The notes under the pieces are model-generated. The model did no database searches, was not told the DNA's origin, and saw only the letters and a list, made by a program, of their open reading frames with translations. 64,000 nucleotides of DNA. Origin: Embleya hyalina (GTDB taxonomy: Bacteria > Actinomycetota > Actinomycetes > Streptomycetales > Streptomycetaceae). Positions within the stretch are counted from its first letter, which is position 1; each line of letters begins with the position of its first letter. The translations under genes were made by a program, and so were the position numbers. The stretch is from NCBI RefSeq assembly GCF_003967355.1, contig NZ_BIFH01000015.1, positions 314,888 to 378,887 on the forward strand, given 5' to 3'. Shown piece after piece: positions 42,386-51,053 of this stretch.

Positions 42386-43429
42386 TCAGCGGGTCGGGTC
42401 GAACAGCACCTTGAGGCAGCCGTCCGTGCGATCCGCGAAGGTGCGGTATCCGGCCGCCGCCTCGCTCAGCGGCATCCGGTGGGTGAACACGTCGACCGGG
42501 ATCAGCCGGCCGTGCCGGATCAGCGGGATCAGCGTCGGCCAGGTGGCCGCCACCGGGGCCGTGGTGAAGCGCAGCGTGACATTGCGGATCAGCAGCAGCG
42601 GCACGGCGATCGGGAACGCGAAGTTCGCGTCCACCCCCACCACCGAGACGGTGCCCGAACTGCGCACCGACGCGATCGCCGCGCTCAGCGTCGCGTCCTG
42701 CCCGACCGCCTCGATCACCGCGTCCGCACCGAGCCCGCCGGTGGCCGCCCGCACCTGCTCGGCCACGTCGCCCCGGGTGGCGTCGATCGGCTCCGCGCCG
42801 AGGCGTTCGGCCATCGCGAGCCGTTCGGGCACCCGGTCCGCGGCCAGGATCCGCCCCGCGCCGAGCACCTGGGCCGCCTGGAGCGCGTACAGCCCCACCG
42901 GCCCGAGACCGATCACCAGCACCGTGGCGCCCGGGGTGATGTCGGCCCGGGTCGCCGCCGTCCAGCCGGTCGGCAGCGCGTCGGTGAGCAGCACCGCGTG
43001 GTCCGCGGAGACGTCCTCGGGCACCGGCAGGAGCCACGCGTCGGCGGCCGGCACCGCCACCGCCTCGGCATGCCCGCCCGGCAGCCCGACGTCGCCGCCC
43101 AGCACCCGCACACCACCACCCACACAGTCGATCGGATTGCCCGCCCGACACCCCGGACACCGCCCACAGCCGATCACCGGCGACACCAGCACCCGATCAC
43201 CCACCGCGATCCGGCCCACGTCCGCACCGATCTCGACCACCGTGCCGACCACCTCGTGTCCCGGGCGCAGCCCGACGGCCGGGAACTCGCCCTCGTAGAA
43301 GTGCAGATCGGAGCCGCACAGGGCACTCGCGGTCACCTGGACGATCGCCCCGTCCGGACCGGCGAGCACCGGATCCGCGACCTTTTCCACGCTCACGTCC
43401 CGGGTTCCGTTGACGACGACGGCACGCAT
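42386..43429 (-). CDS. zinc-dependent alcohol dehydrogenase
   Basis: A 347-residue medium-chain dehydrogenase. The catalytic zinc ligands are in ALCGSDLHFYEGE and PGHEVVG, the structural zinc uses four Cys in GCGRCPGCRAGNPIDC, and the NAD(P) motif is VIGLGPVGLYALQAA. The fold and length suit a polyol/secondary alcohol or glutathione-independent aldehyde dehydrogenase. The ATG at 43429 has GGGAG five bases upstream; the GTG at 43435 is less likely. It is monocistronic and divergent from the acyltransferase gene. Confidence 0.92.
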   Translation of the reverse strand: MRAVVVNGTRDVSVEKVADPVLAGPDGAIVQVTASALCGSDLHFYEGEFPAVGLRPGHEVVGTVVEIGADVGRIAVGDRVLVSPVIGCGRCPGCRAGNPIDCVGGGVRVLGGDVGLPGGHAEAVAVPAADAWLLPVPEDVSADHAVLLTDALPTGWTAATRADITPGATVLVIGLGPVGLYALQAAQVLGAGRILAADRVPERLAMAERLGAEPIDATRGDVAEQVRAATGGLGADAVIEAVGQDATLSAAIASVRSSGTVSVVGVDANFAFPIAVPLLLIRNVTLRFTTAPVAATWPTLIPLIRHGRLIPVDVFTHRMPLSEAAAGYRTFADRTDGCLKVLFDPTR

Positions 43430-43602
43430 GGCCACTCCCTGGCTGGTTCGAGTACCCGACCTCCGGCGTCACACCCGACGCCCCCGGTAACACTGTTACA
43501 GAAGCCGTGTGAAGCCAACCCCCGACGGCCTCGAAACCGCCCGGCGTGACGTTCGTCCCACGGCCCGCCGAGCCGCGCGCGCACGTCGGTACGGTGATCT
43601 CC

Positions 43603-44334
43603 ATGTCGCTGTCGCAAGCCCTGCGCGGGCACGCCCGGGGCGCCCTCTCGCGTGCCGCGCACCGAGGCTGGCGGGCGCTGCAGCGGGCGGGCGCGATCAC
43701 CTCCGAGCAGCCCGGTCCGTACCGCTTCCGGCGACTGGGCGCGGACAGCAAACTGGCCTTCCCGGTCGGCTCGGTGTTCGGCGAGGAGTGGATCGCCGTG
43801 GGCGCCGGCTGCATCATCGGCGAGCACGTCACGCTGTCCGCCGGCCTGGCCCCGGGGCACGACCTGGGCAGCGCGGCGGTGGTCACCATCGGCGACCGGT
43901 GCACGATCGGGCGCGGAAGCCACATCGTCGGGCATCGCTCGATCACCATCGCCGACGACGTGTGGACCGGGCCGTACATCTACATCACCGACCAGAACCA
44001 CAGCTACGCCGACCCGGATCGGCCGATCGGCACCCAGTGGCCGATCAACGACACCGTGGAGATCGGCCCGGGCAGTTGGCTGGGCGCGGGCGTGATCATC
44101 CTGCCCGGCGCCAAACTCGGCCGGAACGTGGTGGTCGCGGCCGGCTCCGTGGTGCGCGGCACGGTGCCCGACCACAGCGTGATCGCGGGCGTGCCCGCGA
44201 AGGTGGTCCGCCGGCGCACCGAAACCGGCTGGGACCCGCCGCTGCGGCACACCCCCACGCCGCTCCCGGACGGAATCACCCACGACGAGCTGGTCGCGCT
44301 GCTCACCGAGTACGACGCCTCCGGCGGCCAGTAG
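43603..44334 (+). CDS. left-handed beta-helix (hexapeptide repeat) acyltransferase
   Basis: A 243-residue protein with hexapeptide repeats from about residue 65 (IAVGAGCIIGEHVTLS, then VTIGDRCTIGRGSHIVGH and SWLGAGVIILPGAKLGRNVVVAAGSVV) ending in GVPAKVVRR, the standard end of O-acetyltransferases of the MaaA/NodL/WbbJ type. It probably acetylates a sugar or a surface glycan with acetyl-CoA. The ATG at 43603 is the family-length start; an in-frame GTG lies close upstream of it. It is monocistronic, and a terminator hairpin follows at 44411-44449. Confidence 0.87.
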   Translation: MSLSQALRGHARGALSRAAHRGWRALQRAGAITSEQPGPYRFRRLGADSKLAFPVGSVFGEEWIAVGAGCIIGEHVTLSAGLAPGHDLGSAAVVTIGDRCTIGRGSHIVGHRSITIADDVWTGPYIYITDQNHSYADPDRPIGTQWPINDTVEIGPGSWLGAGVIILPGAKLGRNVVVAAGSVVRGTVPDHSVIAGVPAKVVRRRTETGWDPPLRHTPTPLPDGITHDELVALLTEYDASGGQ

Positions 44335-44410
44335 GCCCCGCCGGCCGATCCGCCGGTGGACCCACCGGGTTCCACGTGAAACCGCCGACCCGGGCCGGAC
44401 GTACCGCGCC

Positions 44411-44449
44411 GGCGTGCGGGATCGACCACACGATCCGACCCCGCACGCC
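44411..44449. terminator. bidirectional hairpin between convergent genes
   Basis: GGCGTGCGGG (44411-44420) and CCCGCACGCC (44440-44449) form a perfect 10-bp outer stem. The inner ATCG/CGAT pair extends it past a small asymmetric bulge. It lies between the acyltransferase ending at 44334 and the surE-like gene ending at 44501. Confidence 0.6.
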
Positions 44450-44500
44450 CGGCCCGACCCGGGTCACCCGGTCACGGGCTCACGAACTCGAAAACCCCGT

Positions 44501-45454
44501 TCACGCCTTCAGCCCCGACAACCGCAGCTGCACGCCCACCGCGTCCAGCACCCGTGACTGCTGCCCCCGCTGCCAACCCGGCACCGTCCAGTCGGCGTCG
44601 AGCATCGAGATCGACACCGACCCCTTGCCGATCGCGGTGGTGTCCGCGTTCCGCACCGGCTCGTTCACGTTCGGCGCCAGGCCCAGATCCAGCTTGTAGC
44701 AGGTGTCGCAGGACGGGTCCTTGACGTAGCTCACCGCCAGGAACTCGGCCTCGCCCACGTTCGTCATCTCCACCCGACCGGTCGGCTTCGCCGGGTAGTT
44801 CACGTTGAGCGTGGTGTGCGCGGGCAGCAGCGGGCCGTTCCCGCGCGCGGTGGCCGCCAGTCGGTTCACCAACTGCGTCGCGAAGGCCGTCGCCTGCGGC
44901 ATCTGCGGGAACGGGTTGTGCGGATCGGCGGTGCTGTACTCGGCGCTGAACGCCACCGCCGGAATCCCCTTCTCCGCGGCGGTGATCGACGCGCCGACCG
45001 TGCCCGAGTGGTTCGTGGTGGCGCCGATGTTCTGCCCGGGGTTGATCCCGGTGACCACCAGGTCCGGCTTGCGGTCGCGGAAGACGTTCGCAAGCCCGAA
45101 CGAGACCGAGTCGGCGGGCGTACCCGCGACCGACCAGATGCCGGGCTCCACCTCGGCCGCCTTGACGATCGAGCCCGGCGTGGCGTTGATCCCGGTGCCC
45201 TTGCCGGACTGGTCCGTGGCGGGCGCGACGATCACCGCGTCGTGCCCGGCCGCGCGCAGCGCCTTCTGCAGGGCCCGGATGAACGGACCCTGGTGCCCGT
45301 CGTCGTTGCTCATCAGGATGCTGAGCTTGCGGGGGGTCTGCGCACCACGCGCGTCGTCGCTCGCGACCGCCACGGGCGCGCTCGCCGCGAGCAGCGCGGC
45401 GGCGGTCGCCCCCACCGCGAGGGTCACCACACGTTTTCCACCGAATATGGCCAT
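44501..45454 (-). CDS. exported SurE-family 5'/3'-nucleotidase (acid phosphatase)
   Basis: A 317-residue protein with a Sec signal peptide (positively charged MAIFGGKRVV, hydrophobic core VGATAAALLAAS, cleavage near AVAS-DD at about residue 32). The mature part has the SurE metal motif SILMSNDDGHQGP and the VVTGINPGQNIGATTNHSGT segment. SurE enzymes are metal-dependent phosphatases of nucleoside monophosphates. Cytoplasmic SurE is the norm, so this exported form likely scavenges phosphate or nucleotides outside the cell. A CDTC motif could form a disulfide. The ATG at 45454 has GGAGGA. Confidence 0.92.
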   Translation of the reverse strand: MAIFGGKRVVTLAVGATAAALLAASAPVAVASDDARGAQTPRKLSILMSNDDGHQGPFIRALQKALRAAGHDAVIVAPATDQSGKGTGINATPGSIVKAAEVEPGIWSVAGTPADSVSFGLANVFRDRKPDLVVTGINPGQNIGATTNHSGTVGASITAAEKGIPAVAFSAEYSTADPHNPFPQMPQATAFATQLVNRLAATARGNGPLLPAHTTLNVNYPAKPTGRVEMTNVGEAEFLAVSYVKDPSCDTCYKLDLGLAPNVNEPVRNADTTAIGKGSVSISMLDADWTVPGWQRGQQSRVLDAVGVQLRLSGLKA

Positions 45455-46151
45455 CTCGTCCTCCGTAGGCAAGAAGGTCTGCACGCGCCGAACCGCCCCG
45501 CACGACCGACGGGATCGGTGTCGCGGGTTCCCCGTGCGCAACGCGGAACGGCTGGGCGAAACCCGTGTCGACCCAACCTGGAACGGTGGGCGAAGTACGG
45601 GTCGCACGACGTGTACGGAGGGGTGAATCGGACGGAATGCACCCTGCGATTCGACACGTGTCAGCCGGCGGATAGCGAAAATAGGGTCATCGGTCGGACA
45701 TTGCAATGGGCACGGGCGGGCGATTCGGCCCACCTTGCGCTTGGGGGCCGGACCGGCCGGGCCCGGCCGAAGTCCCGGCGAACCCGAGTGATCCGACGCC
45801 GCGTCAGCCGCGTCGGCCGACCGACGGGCCGACCGGACCCCGAGCGCACCCGCGCGCGCCGGGTCCGGCCGGCCCGTCGGCGTCGACGGTCCGGCCCGAA
45901 ACGGTCACCGGCGCCGACGCCGACGTCCTCCTCCGCTCGGACCACGCCGAGGCCGGCACCGGCCGAATGCCTCCGGTCGATGCGGGCCGGGTGGTCCGGT
46001 AGCCGCCCCACGCGTGCCACTTCCGGAATTCAACATCATTTCGGTCAAAACGTGCTCAAGCACCACACGTGACACGCCATCTCGTCCCAGGTGTCATCCG
46101 AAAAGATCACCGCACGGATAACACCCCGGTATCGGGGGCAGTAAACCCGCC
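45455..46151. other. 697-bp gene-free divergent region
   Basis: No convincing gene is visible. The central part is GC-rich with no codon bias in any frame. From about 46020 to 46150 the sequence turns AT-richer, with ACGTG (46050-46054) and CACGT (46066-46070) as a possible operator before the phosphoglucomutase gene. The promoter of the surE-like gene lies at the other end. Confidence 0.5.
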
Positions 46152-46955
46152 ATGTTGGGGCTGCCGAACACCATCCACGCGCTTCTCTTCGACCTCGACG
46201 GGGTCCTCACCCAGACCGCCAAGGTGCACGGCGTCGCCTGGAAGGAGACCTTCGACCGCTTCCTGCGCGAACGCGACGGCGTCGGCTTCACCCCGTTCGA
46301 TCCCAGACGCGACTACGACACGTTCGTGGACGGCAAGCCGCGCCTGGACGGCACCCGTTCCTTCCTGGAGTCGCGCGGCATCGAACTGCCCACGGGCGAC
46401 GAGGGCGACCCGCCGGGAACCGCCACGGTGTACGGGATCAGCAACGCCAAGAACGATCTGGTGTTGCGGCTGATCCACGACGGGGGCGTGGAGGTCTATC
46501 CCGGCTCGGTGCGCTACGTGCACGCCGCCCGCGCCGCGAAGCTGCCGTGCGCCGTGGTGTCCTCCAGTGCCAACTGCGAGGACGTGCTGCGCGCCGCGGG
46601 CATCCACCACCTGTTCGACACGATCGTCGACGGCCTGGTGGCCAAGCGCGACCACCTCGAGGGCAAACCCGCGCCCGACACCTTCCTGGCCGGCGCGAAG
46701 GCGCTGGGCGTGGCCCCCGCGCACGCGGCCGTGTTCGAGGACGCGCTGGCCGGGGTCGCGGCGGGCCGGGCCGGCGATTTCGGCCACGTGGTGGGTGTGG
46801 ATCGGGTCGGACAGGCCGAGGAACTGCGCGGGCACGGCGCGGACGTGGTGGTATCGGATCTCGACGAACTCCTCGACGACCCGAGCGGCGACACCGCCGG
46901 CGACCGAAGCGGTGACCCGGCGACCGGGCGACCCTCGGCGGAAGGCACGGCATGA
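46152..46955 (+). CDS. beta-phosphoglucomutase-family HAD hydrolase
   Basis: A 267-residue HAD-superfamily protein: motif I FDLDGVLTQTAKVH (nucleophile Asp), motif II VVSSS, Lys in the EGKPAPDTF motif and motif IV FEDALAGVAAG. The linked GH65 gene, which starts inside its stop codon (ATGA), shows the role: the pair converts a disaccharide to glucose and beta-glucose 1-phosphate and then to glucose 6-phosphate. The last 35 residues are a Gly/Asp-rich tail beyond the HAD fold. The ATG at 46152 has no strong ribosome site. Confidence 0.9.
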   Translation: MLGLPNTIHALLFDLDGVLTQTAKVHGVAWKETFDRFLRERDGVGFTPFDPRRDYDTFVDGKPRLDGTRSFLESRGIELPTGDEGDPPGTATVYGISNAKNDLVLRLIHDGGVEVYPGSVRYVHAARAAKLPCAVVSSSANCEDVLRAAGIHHLFDTIVDGLVAKRDHLEGKPAPDTFLAGAKALGVAPAHAAVFEDALAGVAAGRAGDFGHVVGVDRVGQAEELRGHGADVVVSDLDELLDDPSGDTAGDRSGDPATGRPSAEGTA

Positions 46956-49336
46956 GCACCGAACACCCCTACACCGTCGAGCCGTGGGGCATCACCGAAC
47001 AGACCCTGGACCCGGACCACCTGCCCCAGTCCGAGTCGGTGTTCGCGCTCTCCAACGGCCACATCGGACTGCGCGCCAACCTCGACGAGGGCGAACCGCA
47101 CGGCCTGCCCGGCACCTACCTCAACGGCGTCTTCGAACTGCGCCCGCTGCCCTACGCGGAGGCCGGATACGGCTACCCCGAGTCCGGCCAGAGCGTCATC
47201 AACGTCACCAACGGCAAGATCATCCGGCTCCTGGTCGACGACGAGCCGTTCGACCTGCGCTACGGGCAGATCCAGGACCACGAGCGCTCGATCGACTTCC
47301 GCGAGGGTGTGCTGCACCGCCGCGCGTTGTGGACCTCGCCCGCGGGCCGCACCGTCCGGGTCACCTCCAAACGACTGGTCTCGCTCACCCAGCGCTCGAT
47401 CGCCGCGATCGAGTACGAGATCGAACCGATAGACGGCCCGGCCCGGATCGTGCTCCAGTCGGAACTGGTCACCAACGAGGAACTGCCGCTGCCGAACGCC
47501 GATCCGCGCGCCGCCGCCGTCCTGGAGGCGCCACTGCGCCCCGAGGAGCACACGCACAACGGCGGCAAGGCGATCCTGGTGCACCGCACCGAGCACAGCG
47601 GGTTGCGCGTCGCGGTCGGCATGGACCACGAGATCGACGGTCCCGAGGGCATGTACATGGAGACCGAGAGCGCCGCCGACCTGGCCCGGTTCAGCGTGAC
47701 CACGGTGCTCGACCGGGGCGCCAAGCTGCGGATCGTCAAGTACATCGCCTACGGCTGGTCCTCCACCCGCTCGCTGCCCGCGCTGCGCGACCAGGTGGCC
47801 GCCGCGCTGACCGCCGCCCGCTACACCGGATGGGCCGGCCTGGTCGCCGAACAGTGCGGCTACCTCAAGGAGTTCTGGGACAACTCCGACATCGAGGTCG
47901 AGGGCGACGTCGAACTGCAGCAGGCGGTGCGCTTCGCCATGTTCCACGTGCTCCAGGCGGGCGCCCGGGCCGAGGAGCGGGCCATCCCGGCGAAGGGGCT
48001 GACCGGACCGGGCTACGACGGCCACTGCTTCTGGGACACCGAGGTGTTCGTCCTGCCCGTGCTCACGTACGGCCTCCCGCACGCGGTCGCCCAGGCACTG
48101 CGCTGGCGGCACTCGACACTGCCGCTGGCCCGCGAGCGCGCCGCCCAACTGGGCCTGCGGGGCGCGCTGTTCCCCTGGCGGACGATCCGCGGCGAGGAGT
48201 GCTCGGGCTACTGGCCCGCGGGCACCGCCGCGTTCCACATCGGCGCGGACATCGCGGTCGCCGTCGCGCGCTACGTCCGGGCCACCGGCGACCGGGACTT
48301 CGAGCGCGACTTCGGCTTGGAGATCCTGGTCGAGACCGCGCGGATGTGGCGCTCGCTGGGCCACCACGACGCGGAGGGCCGATTCCGGATCAACGGGGTC
48401 ACCGGCCCGGACGAGTACAGCGCGCTCGCCGACAACAACGTCTACACCAACCTCATGGCCCAGTCGAACCTGCTCGCCGCGGCCGACTCGGTGGGACGCC
48501 ACCCGCACGAGGCCCGCGCCCTGGAGGTGAACACCGAGGAGGCGGCGAGTTGGCGCGACGCGGCCGGCGCGATGTACATCCCCTACGACGAGGACCTGGG
48601 GGTGCACCCGCAGGCCGACGGCTTCACCAAGCACCGCGTCTGGGACTTCGAGAAGACCCCGCCGGACCACTACCCGCTGATGCTGCACTACCCGTACTTC
48701 GACATCTACCGCAAGCAGGTGGTCAAGCAGGCCGACCTGGTACTGGCCATGCAGGTGCGCGGGGACGCGTTCACCGACGAGCAAAAACGCCGCAACTTCG
48801 ACTACTACGAGGCGCTGACGGTGCGCGACTCGTCCCTGTCGGCCTGCACCCAGGCGGTCATGGCGGCCGAGGTCGGCCATCTCGAACTGGCCTTGGACTA
48901 CACCGCCGAAGCGGCCCTGATGGACCTGCACGACCTGGCCAAGAACACCAAGGACGGCCTGCACATGGCTTCCCTGGCGGGCACCTGCGTGGCGCTGGTC
49001 GCGGGCTTCGGCGGGCTGCGCGACCACGGCGAGTGCATGTCCTTCAAGCCGCGCCTTCCGGTCGGGCTGACCGCGCTGCGCTTCTCGTTGTCGGTGCGCG
49101 GCGCGCGGCTGCGGGTGGAGACCACTCACGAGCGCACCACGTACACGCTGCGCGAGGGCGCCGAGATCCCGTTCCTGCATCACGGCGAGGAGCACACGCT
49201 GATCCCCGGCAAGCCGATAACGCTCGACATCCCGGAGCTCACCCGCGACACCCCGCCGGGACAGCCCGCGGGTCGGGCCCCGGTGCGCCGCCAGGGCGTC
49301 CCGGACGCCCACCCCACCGGGCCCAGCCCGGGCTGA
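46952..49336 (+). CDS. glycoside hydrolase family 65 disaccharide phosphorylase
   Basis: A 794-residue GH65 protein with all domains: N-terminal beta-sandwich (SNGHIGLRANLDEG), a linker, the (alpha/alpha)6 barrel with GPGYDGHCFWDTEVF and the general acid Glu in GPDEYSALADNN (about residue 486), and a C-terminal beta-sheet domain. The VRDSSLSACTQ segment corresponds to the phosphate-binding loop of maltose, trehalose and kojibiose phosphorylases, although it has Arg-Asp where many have His. The partner mutase supports a phosphorylase over a hydrolase. Exact disaccharide not assignable. The ATG at 46952 overlaps the upstream stop. Confidence 0.92.
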   Translation: MSTEHPYTVEPWGITEQTLDPDHLPQSESVFALSNGHIGLRANLDEGEPHGLPGTYLNGVFELRPLPYAEAGYGYPESGQSVINVTNGKIIRLLVDDEPFDLRYGQIQDHERSIDFREGVLHRRALWTSPAGRTVRVTSKRLVSLTQRSIAAIEYEIEPIDGPARIVLQSELVTNEELPLPNADPRAAAVLEAPLRPEEHTHNGGKAILVHRTEHSGLRVAVGMDHEIDGPEGMYMETESAADLARFSVTTVLDRGAKLRIVKYIAYGWSSTRSLPALRDQVAAALTAARYTGWAGLVAEQCGYLKEFWDNSDIEVEGDVELQQAVRFAMFHVLQAGARAEERAIPAKGLTGPGYDGHCFWDTEVFVLPVLTYGLPHAVAQALRWRHSTLPLARERAAQLGLRGALFPWRTIRGEECSGYWPAGTAAFHIGADIAVAVARYVRATGDRDFERDFGLEILVETARMWRSLGHHDAEGRFRINGVTGPDEYSALADNNVYTNLMAQSNLLAAADSVGRHPHEARALEVNTEEAASWRDAAGAMYIPYDEDLGVHPQADGFTKHRVWDFEKTPPDHYPLMLHYPYFDIYRKQVVKQADLVLAMQVRGDAFTDEQKRRNFDYYEALTVRDSSLSACTQAVMAAEVGHLELALDYTAEAALMDLHDLAKNTKDGLHMASLAGTCVALVAGFGGLRDHGECMSFKPRLPVGLTALRFSLSVRGARLRVETTHERTTYTLREGAEIPFLHHGEEHTLIPGKPITLDIPELTRDTPPGQPAGRAPVRRQGVPDAHPTGPSPG

Positions 49337-49389
49337 TCGGGCCGGGGCCGGGACTCCGGCCGCGCCGGTCTCCACGCGCGCACCTCTGG

Positions 49390-49409
49390 CCTTGACGTCC
49401 GCGTCAAGG
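49390..49409. promoter_or_regulatory. MerR-type operator/promoter (8-4-8 palindrome)
   Basis: CCTTGACG (49390-49397), TCCG and CGTCAAGG (49402-49409) form a perfect palindrome that includes the -35-like TTGACG, 16 bp before the MerR start. The position over the promoter is typical of MerR autoregulation. With a 19-bp spacer the -10 would be TTTCGA, the long-spacer arrangement MerR proteins act on. Confidence 0.75.
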
Positions 49410-49424
49410 TCTACCGTTTCGAAC

Positions 49425-49925
49425 ATGCGCATCGGAGAACTGGCTGAGCGCGCGGGGACCAGCACGCGGGCCCTGCGCTACTACGAGCAACGCGGCCTGC
49501 TGTCGGCCCGTCGGACCAGCAGCGGCTATCGCGACTACGACGAGGACGACGCCCGACAGGTGCGCGAGATCCGCGCGCTCCTGGGCATCGGCTTCGACCT
49601 GGAGGAGACCCGGCCGTTCGTGGAGTGCCTGCGCGCCGGGCACGACGCGGGCGACGAGTGCCCGGCGTCGCTGGCGGTATACCGCCGCAAACTGGCCGAA
49701 CTCGACGCGTGCATCGACCGCATGCAGGCCATCCGGGCGCACCTGGCCGGCCAACTCGAACAGACCGAGCGGGCGCACGCCGGCGGCTCCGCCGAGCGGG
49801 CGCCCGGGCCGGCCACGCCGGCGGTCACCGCCGCCGCGACGCTGCCCGAACCGCCGGAACCCCGCTGCGCGCTGACCTCCGGGCCGCCCGCCGCGCCCGC
49901 CGCATCCACCAAGGAGTCCCGATGA
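49425..49925 (+). CDS. MerR-family regulator coupled to thioredoxin
   Basis: A 166-residue regulator: HTH (MRIGELAERAGTSTRALRYY), wing (LLSARRTSSGYRDYDEDD) and a dimerisation helix (LAELDACIDRMQAIRAHLAG). Cysteines lie in FVECLRAGHDAGDECPAS and in the helix, so thiol or metal sensing is possible, but the SoxR iron-sulfur pattern is absent. The last 45 residues are a Pro/Ala-rich tail. Its stop overlaps the start of the thioredoxin gene by 4 nt, which makes redox control of that gene the natural inference. The ATG at 49425 lies just downstream of its operator. Confidence 0.9.
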   Translation: MRIGELAERAGTSTRALRYYEQRGLLSARRTSSGYRDYDEDDARQVREIRALLGIGFDLEETRPFVECLRAGHDAGDECPASLAVYRRKLAELDACIDRMQAIRAHLAGQLEQTERAHAGGSAERAPGPATPAVTAAATLPEPPEPRCALTSGPPAAPAASTKESR

Positions 49926-50269
49926 GTGCTCACGTCCCCGACGTCCAGGACGCCGACTTCGACACCGCCGTGCTGCGCGCCGACCGGCCGACCCTGGTCG
50001 AGTTCACCGCCGACTGGTGCCCGCCGTGCCGCCAGATGGCGCCGGTGCTCGAACAGATCGCGATCGAGCGGCCGAACCTGGGCGTGGTCAAGCTCGACGT
50101 CGACCGCAATCCGGCCACCGCGGCCCGCTACGGCGTGTTGTCCATGCCGACGTTCCTGCTCTTTCGCGACGGGGAGCCGGTGAAGCAGTTCGTCGGGGCC
50201 CGCCCCAAGCGCTGGATCCTGGCCGAACTCGCCGACGTGATCGACGCCGGGCCCGCCCGCGCCCGGTAG
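49922..50269 (+). CDS. thioredoxin with WCPPC active site
   Basis: A 115-residue thioredoxin fold: LVEFTADWCPPCRQM with redox Cys33 and Cys36, then VVKLDVDRNPATAARYGVLSMPTF with the cis-Pro. Most thioredoxins have WCGPC; WCPPC changes the residue that sets redox potential and is seen in a subset of actinobacterial thioredoxins. The start overlaps the MerR stop (ATGA). It is cytoplasmic, with no signal peptide. It likely reduces protein disulfides under conditions sensed by the linked MerR. Confidence 0.92.
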   Translation: MSAHVPDVQDADFDTAVLRADRPTLVEFTADWCPPCRQMAPVLEQIAIERPNLGVVKLDVDRNPATAARYGVLSMPTFLLFRDGEPVKQFVGARPKRWILAELADVIDAGPARAR

Positions 50270-50278
50270 ATTCCGAGG

Positions 50279-51046
50279 ATGGCCGGCGCCCCCAGGATCA
50301 CCTTCACCACCGACTACGGCCTCGCCGACGGTTTCGTGGCCGCGTGCCACGGGGTGATCGCCGGCATCGCGCCGGCCGTACCGGTGGTGGACGTGACCCA
50401 CCAGGTGCCGCCCGGCGACATCCGGCGCGGCGCGCTGGTGCTGGCCCAGACGGTGCCGTGGTTCCCGGTGGGCAGCGTGCACCTCGCGGTGGTCGACCCC
50501 GGGGTGGGCACCGCCCGACGGGCGATCGTGCTGCGAGCGGGCGGGCACCTGCTGGTCGGACCGGACAACGGGCTGCTGATGTGGGCCGCGCGCGAACTCG
50601 GCGGGCCGACGGAGATCCGCGAGATCGCCGCCCCCGCGCTCACCCTGGCCCGGATCTCGCGCACCTTCCACGGCCGGGACGTGTTCGCGCCCGTCGCCGC
50701 CCACCTCGCGGCGGGCACCCCGTTCGCCGAGGTCGGGCCGGCCCTGACCGACCCGACCCGACCGGCCGAGCCCGTGCCGGGCGAGGTGTTGACCGTGGAC
50801 CACTTCGGCAACGTGCAACTCGCGCATTCGACGGCCGAGTTCGCCGGCGCCGACACGTTGCGGATCGAGGTCGGCGGGCGCGTGCTCACGGTCCCCCTGC
50901 GCGGCACCTTCGGCGAGGTGGCCGCAGGGGAACTCGTCGCGTACGCGGACTCCGCCGGCTTCCTGGCGATCTCGCTCAACCGGGGCGACGCGGCGACCCT
51001 GCTCGGGGTCCGCGCCGGCGACCGGATCGACGTCCGTTCCGGGTGA
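50279..51046 (+). CDS. SAM hydroxide adenosyltransferase (DUF62 family)
   Basis: A 255-residue protein of the SAM-dependent halogenase/hydroxide adenosyltransferase family: ITFTTDYGLADGFVA at the N-terminus, VVDPGVGTARR, GPDNGLL and the FHGRDVFAPVAAHL motif. The Asp-Arg-His set that activates water in duf62 enzymes appears present in the VDPGVGTARR and FHGRD segments, and there is no chlorinase-specific insertion, so it most likely hydrolyses SAM to adenosine and methionine. The ATG at 50279 is 9 nt after the thioredoxin stop, so it may share that transcript. Physiological role unclear. Confidence 0.9.
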   Translation: MAGAPRITFTTDYGLADGFVAACHGVIAGIAPAVPVVDVTHQVPPGDIRRGALVLAQTVPWFPVGSVHLAVVDPGVGTARRAIVLRAGGHLLVGPDNGLLMWAARELGGPTEIREIAAPALTLARISRTFHGRDVFAPVAAHLAAGTPFAEVGPALTDPTRPAEPVPGEVLTVDHFGNVQLAHSTAEFAGADTLRIEVGGRVLTVPLRGTFGEVAAGELVAYADSAGFLAISLNRGDAATLLGVRAGDRIDVRSG

Positions 51047-51053
51047 GGTCCGC

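Noticed and set aside
40758-43298. An 846-codon plus-strand frame with LGPPSD repeats
   Set aside because: It is the antisense of the YidB-like repeat gene and then of the alcohol dehydrogenase gene; codon bias supports the minus strand.
46514-49465. A 983-codon minus-strand frame opposite the GH65 gene
   Set aside because: It is antisense to a well-conserved GH65 gene, with shadow composition and no family match.
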